Shown: positions 54,773-64,000, counted from the first letter of the stretch. The stretch: 64,000 nt of DNA from Rhizobium mongolense USDA 1844 (GCF_000419765.1 NZ_ATTQ01000011.1:62001-126000), one strand, 5' to 3'. Program-made: numbers and translations. The notes: a model not told the origin generated them from the sequence alone.

Positions 54773-55987
54773 CTACTTGTCCACCTCGGCCATCACCGGG
54801 TCGAGGCTGCCGAGCACGGCGATCATGTCCGCCAGATAGCGGGCGTTGGTCACTCCAAAGAGTCCCTGAAGGTTGACGAAGGACGGTGCCCGCACCTTCA
54901 TGCGGAACGGTTTGGGCGATCCATCGCTGATGATGTAGAAGCCTAGCTCGCCCTTTGGCGCCTCGATCGCCGAATAGACCTCGCCCTTCGGCACCTTGAA
55001 GCCGTAGGCCGAGAGGTCGAAATGCTGGATCAAAGCCTCCATCGAGCAGTGCACCCTGTCCTTGTCCACCGGGAAGGCGATTGTCGGCATGTCGATCTGG
55101 AACGGCCCCTCGGGCATCTGGTCGAGACATTGCTCAATGATCCGGATGCTCTCGCGCATTTCCTCGACACGGCACTGCCAGCGCGCATAGCAGTCGCCCT
55201 CCTTGCGGGTAATGACATTGAAGTCGAGCCGATCGTAGATCTCATAAGGCTCGTCGCGGCGGATGTCCCAATCGACGCCCGAGGCGCGCAGGTTTGGGCC
55301 ACTCAGGCCGAGATCGATGGCATCCTCGGGGGCGATTACGCCGATCCCTTGCGTACGGTTCAAAAACACCCGGTTGTTCTCGAGCAGCCGGTCATAGTCG
55401 CGAATGCGGTTCGGGAAGATGTCACAGAATTCCCGGATTTTGGGGAGGAACCCGTCGGGCAGGTCCTCGCGCACACCGCCGACCCGGCAGTAAGAGGTAT
55501 GCATCCGCGCCCCGGTAATCATCTCCAACAGATCCATGATCATTTCGCGCTCGCGCATCGCGTAGAGCAAGGCGGTCATGGCGCCAAGGTCCATCGGCAG
55601 TGCGCCAGTGATGAGGAGATGGCCCGAGATCCGTGCCAGCTCAGCCATCAACACGCGAATATACTGCGCCCGTACCGGTGCTTCTATGCCGAGGAGTTTC
55701 TCCACGGCCAGCGCAAACGCCAGGTTATTCGAAGGTGGGCAGAGATAGTCGAGCCGGTCCGTCAGCGGGAAAATCTGGGTATAGGTGAAGCTCTCCGCCA
55801 GTTTTTCGGTGCCGCGGTGGAGATAGCCGATATGCGGGTCCACGCGCTCGACGTACTCGCCGGTCAGTTCGAGGACGAGCCGAAGAACCCCATGAGTGCT
55901 GGGGTGCTGCGGGCCGAGATTGAGAAGCACTTCCCTGGTATTGAGCGCTTCGCCTTCAGGCCTGCTGAGTTCGGTGACTTCAGTCAT
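54773..55987 (-). CDS. nuoD: NADH-quinone oxidoreductase subunit D (type 2)
   Basis: 404 aa, 49-kDa subunit family. NLGPQHPSTHGVLRLVLEL holds the quinone-contacting HxxxH region, and RVGGVREDLPDGFL and RARLDFN-like later segments follow the family. ATG 55987 is 1 nt from the nuoC stop, so the two are coupled; nuoC and nuoD are separate, not fused as in some bacteria. An upstream in-frame extension overlaps nuoC and is ignored. Confidence 0.95.
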   Translation of the reverse strand: MTEVTELSRPEGEALNTREVLLNLGPQHPSTHGVLRLVLELTGEYVERVDPHIGYLHRGTEKLAESFTYTQIFPLTDRLDYLCPPSNNLAFALAVEKLLGIEAPVRAQYIRVLMAELARISGHLLITGALPMDLGAMTALLYAMREREMIMDLLEMITGARMHTSYCRVGGVREDLPDGFLPKIREFCDIFPNRIRDYDRLLENNRVFLNRTQGIGVIAPEDAIDLGLSGPNLRASGVDWDIRRDEPYEIYDRLDFNVITRKEGDCYARWQCRVEEMRESIRIIEQCLDQMPEGPFQIDMPTIAFPVDKDRVHCSMEALIQHFDLSAYGFKVPKGEVYSAIEAPKGELGFYIISDGSPKPFRMKVRAPSFVNLQGLFGVTNARYLADMIAVLGSLDPVMAEVDK

Positions 55988-55988
55988 C

Positions 55989-56552
55989 TCAACTCTCCGG
56001 CGCGGAACGGCCTCCTTGCGGAATATCCCTGGTGACGAGGTCCGGCTGTGTCGGCGGGGGGCCTTCGGCTCCAAACGGGTTCAACTTATCCTTGTATCCG
56101 CGCAGCGGAAAATCCTTTCGCTGCGGGAAGCCCTCGAATCCCTCCCACATATAGATCCGGCGCAGGTCGGGGTGGCCGTCGAACCTGATCCCGTACATGT
56201 CCCAGGCTTCGCGTTCATGCCAGTTGGCGGTGCGCCAGACGCCCGTAACCGAGGAAAGCTGCGGCGGATCGCCAAGCCGGCACTTGATGCGAATCCGCCA
56301 CCGATTGGGGAGTGAGTAAAGGTGGTATACCGCTTCGAATCGCGGCGTTTCGGGATAGTGATCAACCCCGCAGATGTCGGAGAGGAAGTTGAATCGCAGT
56401 GCTGGATGTTCCTTCAGGAACTGGCAGAACTCGACGATCGCCTCGGGAGGAACAGCAAAGACGTGAATGCCGTGCACGGAGCCGAGATCCTCGATTGCTC
56501 CGCCGAAACGCTCCATGATCGGACCTTGATCGAGAGGTCGCCCAACACTCAT
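55989..56552 (-). CDS. nuoC: NADH-quinone oxidoreductase subunit C (type 2)
   Basis: 187 aa, 30-kDa subunit family. The signature [20 protein letters not shown] and the closing DFPLRGY are clear. It binds NuoD in the peripheral arm. Overlaps nuoB by 4 bp. Confidence 0.95.
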   Translation of the reverse strand: MSVGRPLDQGPIMERFGGAIEDLGSVHGIHVFAVPPEAIVEFCQFLKEHPALRFNFLSDICGVDHYPETPRFEAVYHLYSLPNRWRIRIKCRLGDPPQLSSVTGVWRTANWHEREAWDMYGIRFDGHPDLRRIYMWEGFEGFPQRKDFPLRGYKDKLNPFGAEGPPPTQPDLVTRDIPQGGRSAPES

Positions 56553-57052
56553 GACGCTGCAACCCGATCCAGAGGCGTCCCGGCCAGCGCGCGGGTCCTC
56601 TTGATCTTCTCTTGAAGCAGGAGGAAGCCATGCATCAACGCCTCGGGCCGCGGGGGACAGCCGGGCACATGCACGTCTACGGGCACGAAAGTTTCCGACC
56701 CCTGCACCACGGCGTAGGTGTTGTAAACCCCGCCCGAAATGGCGCAGGTGCCCATTGCAATCACCCAGCGCGGTTCCGGCATCTGGTCGTAGAGCCGACG
56801 CACCACGGGTGCGAATTTCCGGGTCACGGTGCCGGCGATGATCATCACATCGGACTGACGTGGCGAAGGGCGGAACACCACGCCGAACCGGTCGAGATCA
56901 TAGCGCGCGCAACCGGCTGAGATCATCTCGATAGCACAGCAGGCAATGCCGAAGGTCTCGGGCCATAGGGCTGACCTCCGGCTCCAGCTGATGATGCTGT
57001 CGGCCGTGGTGAACAGAACGCTATCGCGGATCGCGTTGTTTACTCCTCCCAT
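56549..57052 (-). CDS. nuoB: NADH-quinone oxidoreductase subunit B (type 2)
   Basis: 167 aa. The N2 4Fe-4S ligands are visible: the adjacent cysteines in [15 protein letters not shown], and those of [11 protein letters not shown] and [11 protein letters not shown]. The start at 57052 has GGGAG 8 nt upstream, and overlaps the nuoA end by 13 bp; ATG 57073 is also in frame. Confidence 0.95.
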   Translation of the reverse strand: MGGVNNAIRDSVLFTTADSIISWSRRSALWPETFGIACCAIEMISAGCARYDLDRFGVVFRPSPRQSDVMIIAGTVTRKFAPVVRRLYDQMPEPRWVIAMGTCAISGGVYNTYAVVQGSETFVPVDVHVPGCPPRPEALMHGFLLLQEKIKRTRALAGTPLDRVAAS

Positions 57053-57405
57053 TCCAACGCTCCCTTCAGCCAAGCGTAGGCGAAGCCCACGAGAAGCAGC
57101 AACATGAAGGCGAACATCTCAACATAACCAATGAACCCGATCTCTTTCAGAACGACGGCCCAGGGAAAGAGGAACATTGCCTCGACATCGAAGACCACGA
57201 GCAGTATCGCAAGGATAAAGAATGGCACTCTGAAGCGGCCCCCGGCGGCCTCGCCCGACGGGTCCATGCCGCATTCGTAGGGCATGTTCTTTGCGGGATA
57301 GGAATTGGAGGGGCGCAGCAGCGAGGAAACGAAAAGCGTCGTCATCGCCACCAGAACAATTCCGGCAGCCATGAAGAGAACCGGCAGGAATTCCATTGCA
57401 GACAT
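57040..57405 (-). CDS. nuoA: NADH-quinone oxidoreductase subunit A (type 2)
   Basis: 121 aa with three membrane helices. The acidic loop [18 protein letters not shown] with the family Cys and the second-helix segment [15 protein letters not shown] are diagnostic. GGGGA precedes ATG 57405; ATG 57396 is possible. Confidence 0.95.
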   Translation of the reverse strand: MSAMEFLPVLFMAAGIVLVAMTTLFVSSLLRPSNSYPAKNMPYECGMDPSGEAAGGRFRVPFFILAILLVVFDVEAMFLFPWAVVLKEIGFIGYVEMFAFMLLLLVGFAYAWLKGALEWEE

Positions 57406-57450
57406 GTCGCATTTCCCCGGTCACCCACCGAGGGCTTGCTCAGGCCGCGA

Positions 57451-57469
57451 CCGGCCCCGTTCGGGCCGG
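57451..57469 (-). promoter_or_regulatory. Strong GC-rich hairpin between nuoN and nuoA
   Basis: CCGGCCC (57451-57457) pairs with GGGCCGG (57463-57469) within the 153-bp nuoN-nuoA gap. Possible terminator or processing point dividing the membrane-arm genes from nuoA-G. No T-tract. Confidence 0.4.
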
Positions 57470-57558
57470 CAATGCGGTCGCCCCAGTAAGTGACTTGGGC
57501 GCTCCTTTCTTTAAGTATCAGTGTATTCCCTTGGGGGAACCATTGCAAATCCAATAGA

Positions 57559-58998
57559 TCAGCCTCCAAACACCGCACCTTGAGCAAGCCTCAGAAACCG
57601 TTCCGGAAATAGGCCGATTCCGAGAGTGCCGACGGCGGTGAAGGCGAGCGTCGCGCGAACCAGCGGCGTCAGAGCCGGGTCAAAGGCCCTTTGTGGTTCG
57701 CGCATGTAGATCACCATGACGATGCGGATATAGAAGTAGGCGGCAACGGCGCTCAGCAGGACTGCGATCACCGCCAGCATGACGAAACCCCGCTCGACCA
57801 ACGCGACCAGCACGTAGAACTTGGCGAAGAACCCGGCCGTTGGCGGGATGCCGGCCAGCGAGAACAGATAGAGCAGCATCAGAAGCGCCAGCCCGGGATG
57901 CGACCTGGCAAAGCCCGCGTAGTCTTCGATAATCTCGCCCGAGAAATCGCCGTTCCGCATCATGATGACGATGCCGAAAATGCCGAGGTTCATCAAAGAA
58001 TAGATCAGCAGGTAGAGCATCACGCTCGCGATCCCGTCCGCACTGCCGGCCACTACGCCGAAAATGGCGAACCCGGCATGGGCGATGCTGGAATAGGCCA
58101 GGAGGCGCTTGAAATTGTCCTGCACCAGTGCCACGAAGCTGCCGAGTGCCATCGTCACCACCGCAATGACTGCGACAACGAGCCAGGCGTCCGAGGCTGC
58201 AACCAGCGGGTTGAGGAACACCCGCAGGATCACCGCGAATCCCGCAGCCTTCGGCCCCACAGACATGAAAGCCGTGATCGTCGTCGGCGCGCCCTCGTAG
58301 ACGTCCGGCACCCACATATGGAACGGCACCGCGCCGACCTTGAAGACCAACCCCGCGACGATGAAGACCACCGCCAGCAGCAATCCGGGATCGAGCGGGT
58401 CGCCGGTCACCGCAGCCGTCATGCCGTCCAGTTGCGTCGTGCCGGTGAGCCCGTAAACCAGCGAAACGCCATAGAGGAAGATCGCGGTCGAGACCGCGCC
58501 AAGGATCACATATTTCAGTGCCGCTTCGTTCGAACGCGGCTCTCGCCGCAGGAAGCCGGTCAGTACATAGGTGCAGATCACCATCAGTTCGAGGCCCACA
58601 TAAAGCGACAAGAGATCGGTCGCCGAGGCCATGATCATCATTCCCGAAAGGGCGAAGAGCAGCAGAACATAGTATTCACTACTCCCGATCCCCTCAATGT
58701 CGGCATATTTTCGCGACAGGAAGAATGTCAAAACAGTGGCTAAGTAGAACACGAACTTGAAAAAGACCGCAAAGCCGTCGGCGACGAACATGCCCGTGTA
58801 GGCCGGCCGCACCTCGCTCGCCAGCATGAATGTCCCCAAGGCGGCAATCAGCACGACGGCGACGGACGCCCAGACAAAGAAATGTTCCTGCCCCTTCCGC
58901 ACGAGCTGGCCAAAAATCAGCAGGATGCAGGCCCCAGTGATCACCACGATCTCGGGCAGGCTCGCTAGAGCCGACTGGAAAAGCTGGGCGGCGGTCAT
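57559..58998 (-). CDS. nuoN: NADH-quinone oxidoreductase subunit N (type 2)
   Basis: 479 aa, about 14 membrane helices. The proton-channel core is seen in GLELMVICTYVLTGF, VFKVGAVPFHMWVPDVYEGAP (conserved Lys in helix 7, then HMWVPDVYEG) and LLAYSSIAHAGF. Start ATG 58998 overlaps the nuoM stop as ATGA. An upstream extension belongs to nuoM. Confidence 0.95.
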   Translation of the reverse strand: MTAAQLFQSALASLPEIVVITGACILLIFGQLVRKGQEHFFVWASVAVVLIAALGTFMLASEVRPAYTGMFVADGFAVFFKFVFYLATVLTFFLSRKYADIEGIGSSEYYVLLLFALSGMMIMASATDLLSLYVGLELMVICTYVLTGFLRREPRSNEAALKYVILGAVSTAIFLYGVSLVYGLTGTTQLDGMTAAVTGDPLDPGLLLAVVFIVAGLVFKVGAVPFHMWVPDVYEGAPTTITAFMSVGPKAAGFAVILRVFLNPLVAASDAWLVVAVIAVVTMALGSFVALVQDNFKRLLAYSSIAHAGFAIFGVVAGSADGIASVMLYLLIYSLMNLGIFGIVIMMRNGDFSGEIIEDYAGFARSHPGLALLMLLYLFSLAGIPPTAGFFAKFYVLVALVERGFVMLAVIAVLLSAVAAYFYIRIVMVIYMREPQRAFDPALTPLVRATLAFTAVGTLGIGLFPERFLRLAQGAVFGG

Positions 58999-60470
58999 TG
59001 GCCGCTCCCCTTTGTGTGCACGTGCGCCAGCAGATGCTTCACCGAGACGTCGATGATGTTGAGAAAGGGTTTCGGATAGAGCCCGACCCAAAGCACAAAG
59101 ACGGCCAGCGGCAGGATGGCAGCCATCTCGCGGGCGTTCACGTCGCTTATCTTGAAGCGAGCGCCGATGCCGGCCGGACCAAGTGCTACTCTCCTATACA
59201 TGCCAAGAAGATAGGCCGCGCTCAGCAAGGCGCCCACGACCGCGGCCGCGCCGGCGGCCAGGTTGGCCGCAAATCCGCCCGACAGCACCAGCAACTCGCC
59301 GACGAACGAATTCGTTCCCGGCAGGGCCATCGACGACAAGGTGAACAGCGCCAGAAACCCGGTATAGACCGGCGCCACCTTCATCAGCCCGCCATAGTCG
59401 GCGATACTGCGCGTATGCGTCCGCTCGTAGATCAGGCCAACGAAGAGGAACAAAGCGCCCGTCGTTACGCCGTGATTGAACATTTGCAGGACGCCACCCT
59501 CGAGCCCGCGGAGGTTCAGCGCAAAAATCCCCAGCGTTACGAAACCCATATGACTGATGCTGGAATAGGCCACCAGCTTCTTCAGGTCGTCCTGCGCCAG
59601 AGCAAGCAATCCGCCATAGACGATGGCAAGTGCCGAAAGCCCCAGCATCAGCGTCGAATAATATACCGACGCCTCCGGCAGCATCGGCAGCGAGAACCGC
59701 AAGAACCCGTAGGCACCCATCTTCAGGAGCACTCCGGCCAGGATGATGCTGCCAGCCGTAGGCGCCTGCACATGAGCGTCCGGCAGCCAGGTATGAACCG
59801 GGACCATCGGCACCTTCACGGCGAAGGCGATCAGGAAGGCGAAGAAAAGCCAGGATTGGACCCAGAACGGCAAATCCTGACCTGTGAGCGCGAGAATGTC
59901 GAAGGTCCTGCCGCCGTGGAAATAGAGCACGATGACACCGATCAGGAACAGGAGGCTGCCCGCCAGCGTGTAGAGGAAGAACTTGAACGCGGCATAGACC
60001 CGGCCATCGCCGCCCCACACCCCGATGATCAGGTACATCGGGATCAGCATCGCCTCCCAGCAGACATAAAACAGAAACAGGTCGAGGGCGCAGAATACCC
60101 CCAGCATCAGCGCCTGCATGACGAGCAGGCTCACCATGAACTCCTTCACCTTGCTGGCAATCGCGACCCACGAGGCGAGCACGCAAATCCACCCCAGCAG
60201 TGCGGTCAAGAACACGAAGAGCGCGCTGATCCCATCGATACCGAGCGCGTAGGTGATCCCGAGCGTAGGCACCCACGGGTGTATCTCGGTGAACTGCATC
60301 TCGTGAGTCGTCTGGTCGAAGCTGACCAGCATTGCGATGCAGAGAGCCAGGTCGAGGACGGTGATGCCCAGAGCTGTCCAGCGCACCGCATCCTCGCTGC
60401 GGAGAAACATTAGAACCACTGCCCCGGCGGCAGGCGTGAATACAATGAGACTGAGGAGCGGCAATCCCAT
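58995..60470 (-). CDS. nuoM: NADH-quinone oxidoreductase subunit M (type 2)
   Basis: 491 aa, about 14 helices. Antiporter-like signatures FYVCWEAMLIPMYL, VKVPMVPVHTWLPDAHVQAPT and LVAYSSISHMGFV are present. ATG 60470 comes just after the nuoL stop with GTAGGGGG upstream; ATG 60488 is possible. Confidence 0.95.
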   Translation of the reverse strand: MGLPLLSLIVFTPAAGAVVLMFLRSEDAVRWTALGITVLDLALCIAMLVSFDQTTHEMQFTEIHPWVPTLGITYALGIDGISALFVFLTALLGWICVLASWVAIASKVKEFMVSLLVMQALMLGVFCALDLFLFYVCWEAMLIPMYLIIGVWGGDGRVYAAFKFFLYTLAGSLLFLIGVIVLYFHGGRTFDILALTGQDLPFWVQSWLFFAFLIAFAVKVPMVPVHTWLPDAHVQAPTAGSIILAGVLLKMGAYGFLRFSLPMLPEASVYYSTLMLGLSALAIVYGGLLALAQDDLKKLVAYSSISHMGFVTLGIFALNLRGLEGGVLQMFNHGVTTGALFLFVGLIYERTHTRSIADYGGLMKVAPVYTGFLALFTLSSMALPGTNSFVGELLVLSGGFAANLAAGAAAVVGALLSAAYLLGMYRRVALGPAGIGARFKISDVNAREMAAILPLAVFVLWVGLYPKPFLNIIDVSVKHLLAHVHTKGSGQ

Positions 60471-60478
60471 CGCACCCC

Positions 60479-62239
60479 CTACCGCCATGCCACGGCGAAA
60501 ACGACGGCGGCCGCGATCAGACCGGCGATCATCGCCAGCACATAGTGGGTGACGACACCGGTCTGGAGCCGCCGCAACGCCGCGCCTGCGCGCAGGATCG
60601 AACGAGCGACGCCGTTCACGACGGCGTCCACACCGTTAAGGTCGATCCGCAATCCTTCTCGTGCCGACCCGTGCAGGAAAGGTAGTGCCGTTGTCTCAGA
60701 CACCTCGCTCACAGTCTTCTCATAGCGCGCCAGCGGTCTTTCGGCGAGCCACATGAAGTACCGCGCACCCTTGCGGTAGAACCAGTCAGTGTCCAGGCTG
60801 ATTGTATTCTCGGGATCGAGCGCTCGCAGGAACATGACAAAACCCAGTGCCGTGAACATCAGCACGCCGAGGCTCTCCGTAATATGGAGACCGGTATATG
60901 GTTCGAAGTCGACCGGATAGGGTAGCAATGCATAAAGCGGCCGCGGGAACACCCCGATCGCAATGCAGAGCACCGCCGCCATACCCATCGCAACCAGCAT
61001 GTTGGCGGGCGGATCCCTGGCCCTCAGCCCTTGGTCCCTACCGAAGAACATGTAGTACGGGAGCTTGAGTCCGGTGTGCAGGAACGTCCCGGACGATGCC
61101 ATCGTCAGCGCGAGCACGACCAGCGCGCGATGATCCTGCGCGGCGGCGGCCACCACCATCGACTTGGTGACGAAACCTGAGAAGAACGGAAATGCCGAGA
61201 TCGCTAAGGCGCCGACCATGTAGAGCGTCAAGGTCAGCGGCATGGTCTTATAGAGCCCGCCGAGTTCGGTGAGCTTACGCCGCCCAGTGACATGAATCAC
61301 CGCCCCCGCACCCATGAACAAAAGCGCCTTGTAGAGGATATGGGCGAAGGCATGGCTGGTGGCTCCGTTCACTGCCATCTCGGTCCCAATGCCGACGCCC
61401 GCCACCATGTACCCCACCTGGCTGACGATGTGATAGGCAAGGAGCCGCCGGCAATCGTTCTCCAGCACCGCGTAGATAACGCCGTAGAGCGCCATCGCGG
61501 TGCCGAGCCAGACAAGAAGTTCGGTCCCCGGAAACGCCCGCGCCAACACGTAGACGGCGGTCTTGGTGGTAAAGGCGCTCATGAACACCGCGCCTGTGAC
61601 GGTCGCCTCCGGATAGGCGTCGGTGAGCCAGGCATTGAGCGGCGGCACTGCGGCGTTGAGGATGAACCCGGCAAGGATCAGGTAGACGGCCACGCCCATT
61701 TCTCCCTCGATCGGGCCGAAAAGAGATGAACCTGTGGTGAGCCCGTGGAGAACCACGCCGCCGAGCAGGCAGACCCCGCCGCTGATATGGACCATGAGAT
61801 ACCGAAACCCCGCCCGGATCGCATTGTCGCCTCCCTGGGCAAAGACCAGGTAGGCAGAGGAAAACGCCATGCCTTCCCAGAACAGATAGAGGGTCAGGTA
61901 GTCACCGGCGAACACCACGCCGAGTGCGCTGCCGACGTAGATGAATGCGGCCACATGCTGGCCGGTGCGTGTCAGGTGCAACGCGTAGACCATGCCGATC
62001 AGCGCCATGACGGTGAAAACGGTGGCGAAGACGATACTCAGCCTGTCGACCTTCGCAATCAGGATTTCCTGCCCGATAAACCTCGCCTCGCCATAACTGC
62101 CCGGCTCCATCGTGAGCACGGCAAGGATCGCCAGCGTCGGGATCAGCAGCAGATAGGCCTTTCCGATCGATCCCCTGAGGAACGGTATCGGCAGAGCACC
62201 GAGAATGAAAAGCAGAGCCGGATGGATGAAGTCAGTCAT
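60479..62239 (-). CDS. NuoL/MrpD-like antiporter subunit (type 2 complex I)
   Basis: 586 aa. It has the antiporter core (YLFWEGMAFSSAYLVFAQG, LNAAVPPLNAWLTDAYPEATV, LLAYHIVSQVGYMVAG) and a C-terminal extension of about 150 residues ending in helix THYVLAMIAGLIAAAVVFAVA, shorter than the long lateral helix of canonical NuoL. It therefore sits between NuoL and MrpD in type. Overlaps the 84-aa gene by 8 bp. Probably the distal proton-pumping subunit. Confidence 0.85.
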   Translation of the reverse strand: MTDFIHPALLFILGALPIPFLRGSIGKAYLLLIPTLAILAVLTMEPGSYGEARFIGQEILIAKVDRLSIVFATVFTVMALIGMVYALHLTRTGQHVAAFIYVGSALGVVFAGDYLTLYLFWEGMAFSSAYLVFAQGGDNAIRAGFRYLMVHISGGVCLLGGVVLHGLTTGSSLFGPIEGEMGVAVYLILAGFILNAAVPPLNAWLTDAYPEATVTGAVFMSAFTTKTAVYVLARAFPGTELLVWLGTAMALYGVIYAVLENDCRRLLAYHIVSQVGYMVAGVGIGTEMAVNGATSHAFAHILYKALLFMGAGAVIHVTGRRKLTELGGLYKTMPLTLTLYMVGALAISAFPFFSGFVTKSMVVAAAAQDHRALVVLALTMASSGTFLHTGLKLPYYMFFGRDQGLRARDPPANMLVAMGMAAVLCIAIGVFPRPLYALLPYPVDFEPYTGLHITESLGVLMFTALGFVMFLRALDPENTISLDTDWFYRKGARYFMWLAERPLARYEKTVSEVSETTALPFLHGSAREGLRIDLNGVDAVVNGVARSILRAGAALRRLQTGVVTHYVLAMIAGLIAAAVVFAVAWR

Positions 62240-62486
62240 AATAGTCCTCGCGCCGCATCAGCCCGATCCGATGACCGAGAAACTTGGAAACGAAGATGAG
62301 CAGAACGCAGGAGCCGAAACCGTAGACGGCGGACCAGCCAGGCAGGCGCTCCCAAAGATATTCGGCGTGTTCGCGAGAAACCAGAAAGTCGGCGGCGACG
62401 ATCAGAACGAGTGCCAGATAGAACAGTCGGCGGCGCTGCCTTGCCCATTCTTCGTCACCAAAGAAGTCGACCAAGCGCTTGATCAT
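62232..62486 (-). CDS. 84-aa two-helix membrane protein within the complex I cluster
   Basis: A small protein starting MIKRLVDFFGDEEWARQRRR, with two hydrophobic helices (about residues 20-36 and 52-72) and a charged C-terminus GLMRREDYYD. It overlaps the MrpD-like gene by 4 bp (ATGA) and the NuoL-like gene by 8 bp, so translation is tightly coupled with two proton-channel subunits. Codon use is like its neighbours. Not recognised as a standard Nuo subunit; possibly an accessory membrane-arm subunit. Confidence 0.8.
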   Translation of the reverse strand: MIKRLVDFFGDEEWARQRRRLFYLALVLIVAADFLVSREHAEYLWERLPGWSAVYGFGSCVLLIFVSKFLGHRIGLMRREDYYD

Positions 62487-63946
62487 CTGACCACTCCGTC
62501 CGCCAGAATAAGAAAATAATCGGGGAAGATGCCCATCAGCACCGATAGGATGGCAGTCGCGACAAGCGGGATCGTGATCATCGGAATTTCCCGGACCGTC
62601 GTCCGGCTCTCCTGCGGTTCGGTCCCGAAAAAGGCGACATAGCTGACCGGCAGGAAATAGGCGGCGTTCAGGATCGAACTCACCAGGAGTACGACCAGGA
62701 ATGCGATCTGTCCCGCCTCCACCGACCCCAGCGTCAAATACCATTTGCTGACGAATCCCGCAGTCGGCGGCACCCCGATCATGCTGAGCGAGGCGACGAA
62801 GAATGCCCCCATCGTCCAGGGCAGTCGGCGGCCGATGCCGGCCATGTCGCTGATGTTGCGTTTTCCCGACGCGCAGTAGATCGACCCGGCGCAAAAAAAC
62901 AGCGTGATCTTGGAAAAGGCGTGCGCCGCAATGTGGATGATCCCGCCGACCATTGCGACCGGCGACAACAGGACCGCGCCCAAGACGATGTAGGAGAGCT
63001 GGGAAACCGTCGAATAGGCGAGCCTCGCCTTCAGGTCGTCCCGTGTCAGGGCGTAGACCGACGCCATCAGGATCGTGAATGAAACCAGATAGGCCGTGGC
63101 GATGCCGAGGCCCAGCTCTCCGACCAGCCCGACGCCGAAGACATGGAACACCACCCGCAGCACACAAAACACACCCATCTTGACGACAGCCACTGCATGC
63201 AAGAGCGCGCTGACAGGCGTTGGCGCCACCATGGCGGCCGGCAGCCAGGCGTGCATGGGCATCACCGCAGCCTTGGCGAAGCCGAAAAGATAGCAGAAAT
63301 AGACGACCGTCAGCAGCGGCGCCGAGGCATTGACACCCTCCAATAGCCCCCCCGCCACAAAGTCGAGCGACCCCGCGATGGAATAGGTCAGGGCCAGCGC
63401 GGCAAGCAGCACGCTTTTCGACGCGCCCATCAGATAGACGAGGTACTTGCGGCTTCCCGCCCATCCCTCTTCGTCCTCGTGGTGGTAGACGAGCGGATAG
63501 GTAACGAGGCTGAGCACCTCGTAGAAGATCACCAGCGTGAAGAGATTGGCGGCAAAGGCCCCTCCAACGGCCGCCGCGAGGCTGGTGGCGAAACAGGCAA
63601 AGAATCGGGTCTGCGCATGCTCGTTCAAGTGCCGCATGTAGCCGACGGAATAGACCGCAGCGACGATCCATAGGAGTGACGAGACGGTAGCGAACACCAT
63701 GCCGAGCGCATCCGCCCGGAAGGCGAAGTCGGCCCCCGGCAGGATCTCGAACAGGCGCAAATCGACGGTTCCGCCCGCCAACACCGTGGGCGCCATAGAG
63801 GCGACAATCGCAAACAGGGCGATCGCGGCCAACGGCGAGACGAGATCGCGGATTTTCTCGCGGTTGTTCAAAAGAAGAACTGCCACGGCGGTCAGGCCCG
63901 GGACGGCGACGGCAAGCAGCGGCCTGATCGATATCACCGGGTCCAA
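62483..63946 (-). CDS. MrpD-like proton-conducting subunit of type 2 complex I
   Basis: 487 aa, about 14 helices. The core has LVIFYEVLSLVTYPLVYHHE (channel Glu), FGFAKAAVMPMHAWLPAAMV (Lys and HAWLP) and RLAYSTVSQLSYIV, and lacks a long C-terminal helix, as in MrpD. The frame starts at TTG 63946 with AGGA 8 nt upstream, 4 bp after the nuoK stop. A fourth antiporter-like subunit besides the NuoL-, NuoM- and NuoN-type proteins, characteristic of this complex I type. Confidence 0.88.
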   Translation of the reverse strand: MDPVISIRPLLAVAVPGLTAVAVLLLNNREKIRDLVSPLAAIALFAIVASMAPTVLAGGTVDLRLFEILPGADFAFRADALGMVFATVSSLLWIVAAVYSVGYMRHLNEHAQTRFFACFATSLAAAVGGAFAANLFTLVIFYEVLSLVTYPLVYHHEDEEGWAGSRKYLVYLMGASKSVLLAALALTYSIAGSLDFVAGGLLEGVNASAPLLTVVYFCYLFGFAKAAVMPMHAWLPAAMVAPTPVSALLHAVAVVKMGVFCVLRVVFHVFGVGLVGELGLGIATAYLVSFTILMASVYALTRDDLKARLAYSTVSQLSYIVLGAVLLSPVAMVGGIIHIAAHAFSKITLFFCAGSIYCASGKRNISDMAGIGRRLPWTMGAFFVASLSMIGVPPTAGFVSKWYLTLGSVEAGQIAFLVVLLVSSILNAAYFLPVSYVAFFGTEPQESRTTVREIPMITIPLVATAILSVLMGIFPDYFLILADGVVR

Positions 63947-63950
63947 GCCG

Positions 63951-64000
63951 CTATCCTTTCATCATGGTCACGTCGTCGACCTTGAGAGTGGATTTGTTCC
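63951..64000 (-). CDS. nuoK: NuoK / MrpC-like C-terminus (truncated by window edge)
   Basis: The last 15 residues (NKSTLKVDDVTMMKG) and stop of a gene entering from the right. The ending fits NuoK/MrpC C-termini, and the position before antiporter subunits agrees. Only the tail is visible, so the symbol is tentative. Confidence 0.5.
   Translation of the reverse strand, partial: NKSTLKVDDVTMMKG

Noticed and set aside
57406-57558. Small open frame in the nuoN-nuoA gap
   Set aside because: Reads through nuoA out of frame, lacks a ribosome binding site and a recognisable product.

Overview
The window reads as a stretch of a large replicon from a Rhizobium-type alphaproteobacterium (R. etli / R. 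leguminosarum group). The reasons are uniformly GC-rich codon use, a complete trehalose/sucrose-isomer uptake operon of the rhizobial thuEFGKAB type with its LacI regulator, and a second-type (nuo2-like) complex I cluster next to aerobic respiratory genes. In sequenced rhizobia such sets often sit on large plasmids or chromids; placing this window on one is inference. No rRNA, tRNA, CRISPR array, insertion sequence or replication origin was seen.

Region 1 (1-8.6 kb): a truncated glycosyltransferase, a redox/heme-type adenylate cyclase (cyaC-like) overlapping an FkbM methyltransferase, a small SAM methyltransferase, a DUF3095 protein carrying both metal-binding signatures of class III cyclases, a nucleotide-sugar dehydrogenase and a third class III cyclase-domain protein.

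Region 2 (8.7-21.9 kb): a peptide/opine-type ABC importer (double ATPase, Tat-exported binding protein, two permeases), three glycosyltransferase-like genes, then a very unusual ABC-exporter-like protein and a cyclic-nucleotide-binding protein. The ABC protein has every ATPase motif degenerate and a Q-loop-adjacent segment present three times. With three cyclase-fold genes nearby, this is the best candidate here for an undescribed system: cNMP-linked control of a glycan assembly or export apparatus built around a pseudo-ATPase ABC protein.

Region 3 (21.9-36.6 kb): an MHS-type MFS transporter diverges from cyoABCD plus a SURF1 gene (cytochrome o ubiquinol oxidase, with metal-chelating tails on CyoA and CyoD). 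A hybrid histidine kinase overlaps the SURF1 gene tail to tail by about 98 bp. An FAD/NAD(P)-binding protein, a 1.1-kb gene-poor gap and a heterodimeric ABC exporter pair follow.

Region 4 (36.6-45.3 kb): thuEFGKAB on the minus strand with a second thuB-like dehydrogenase at its end, divergent from thuR. Two LacI-type operator candidates lie in the divergent region and a perfect 12-bp-stem hairpin lies between thuE and thuF.

Region 5 (45.3-64 kb): a HupE/UreJ protein, hppD divergent from an Lrp/AsnC regulator, then complex I type 2. nuoH-nuoI and a CBS-domain gene run on the plus strand and meet nuoG head-on. On the minus strand the transcription order is nuoK (partial), an MrpD-like subunit, an 84-aa membrane protein, a NuoL-like subunit, nuoM, nuoN, then nuoA-B-C-D-E-F-G. 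nuoJ would lie beyond the right edge. NuoG carries the extra N7-type cysteine motif.
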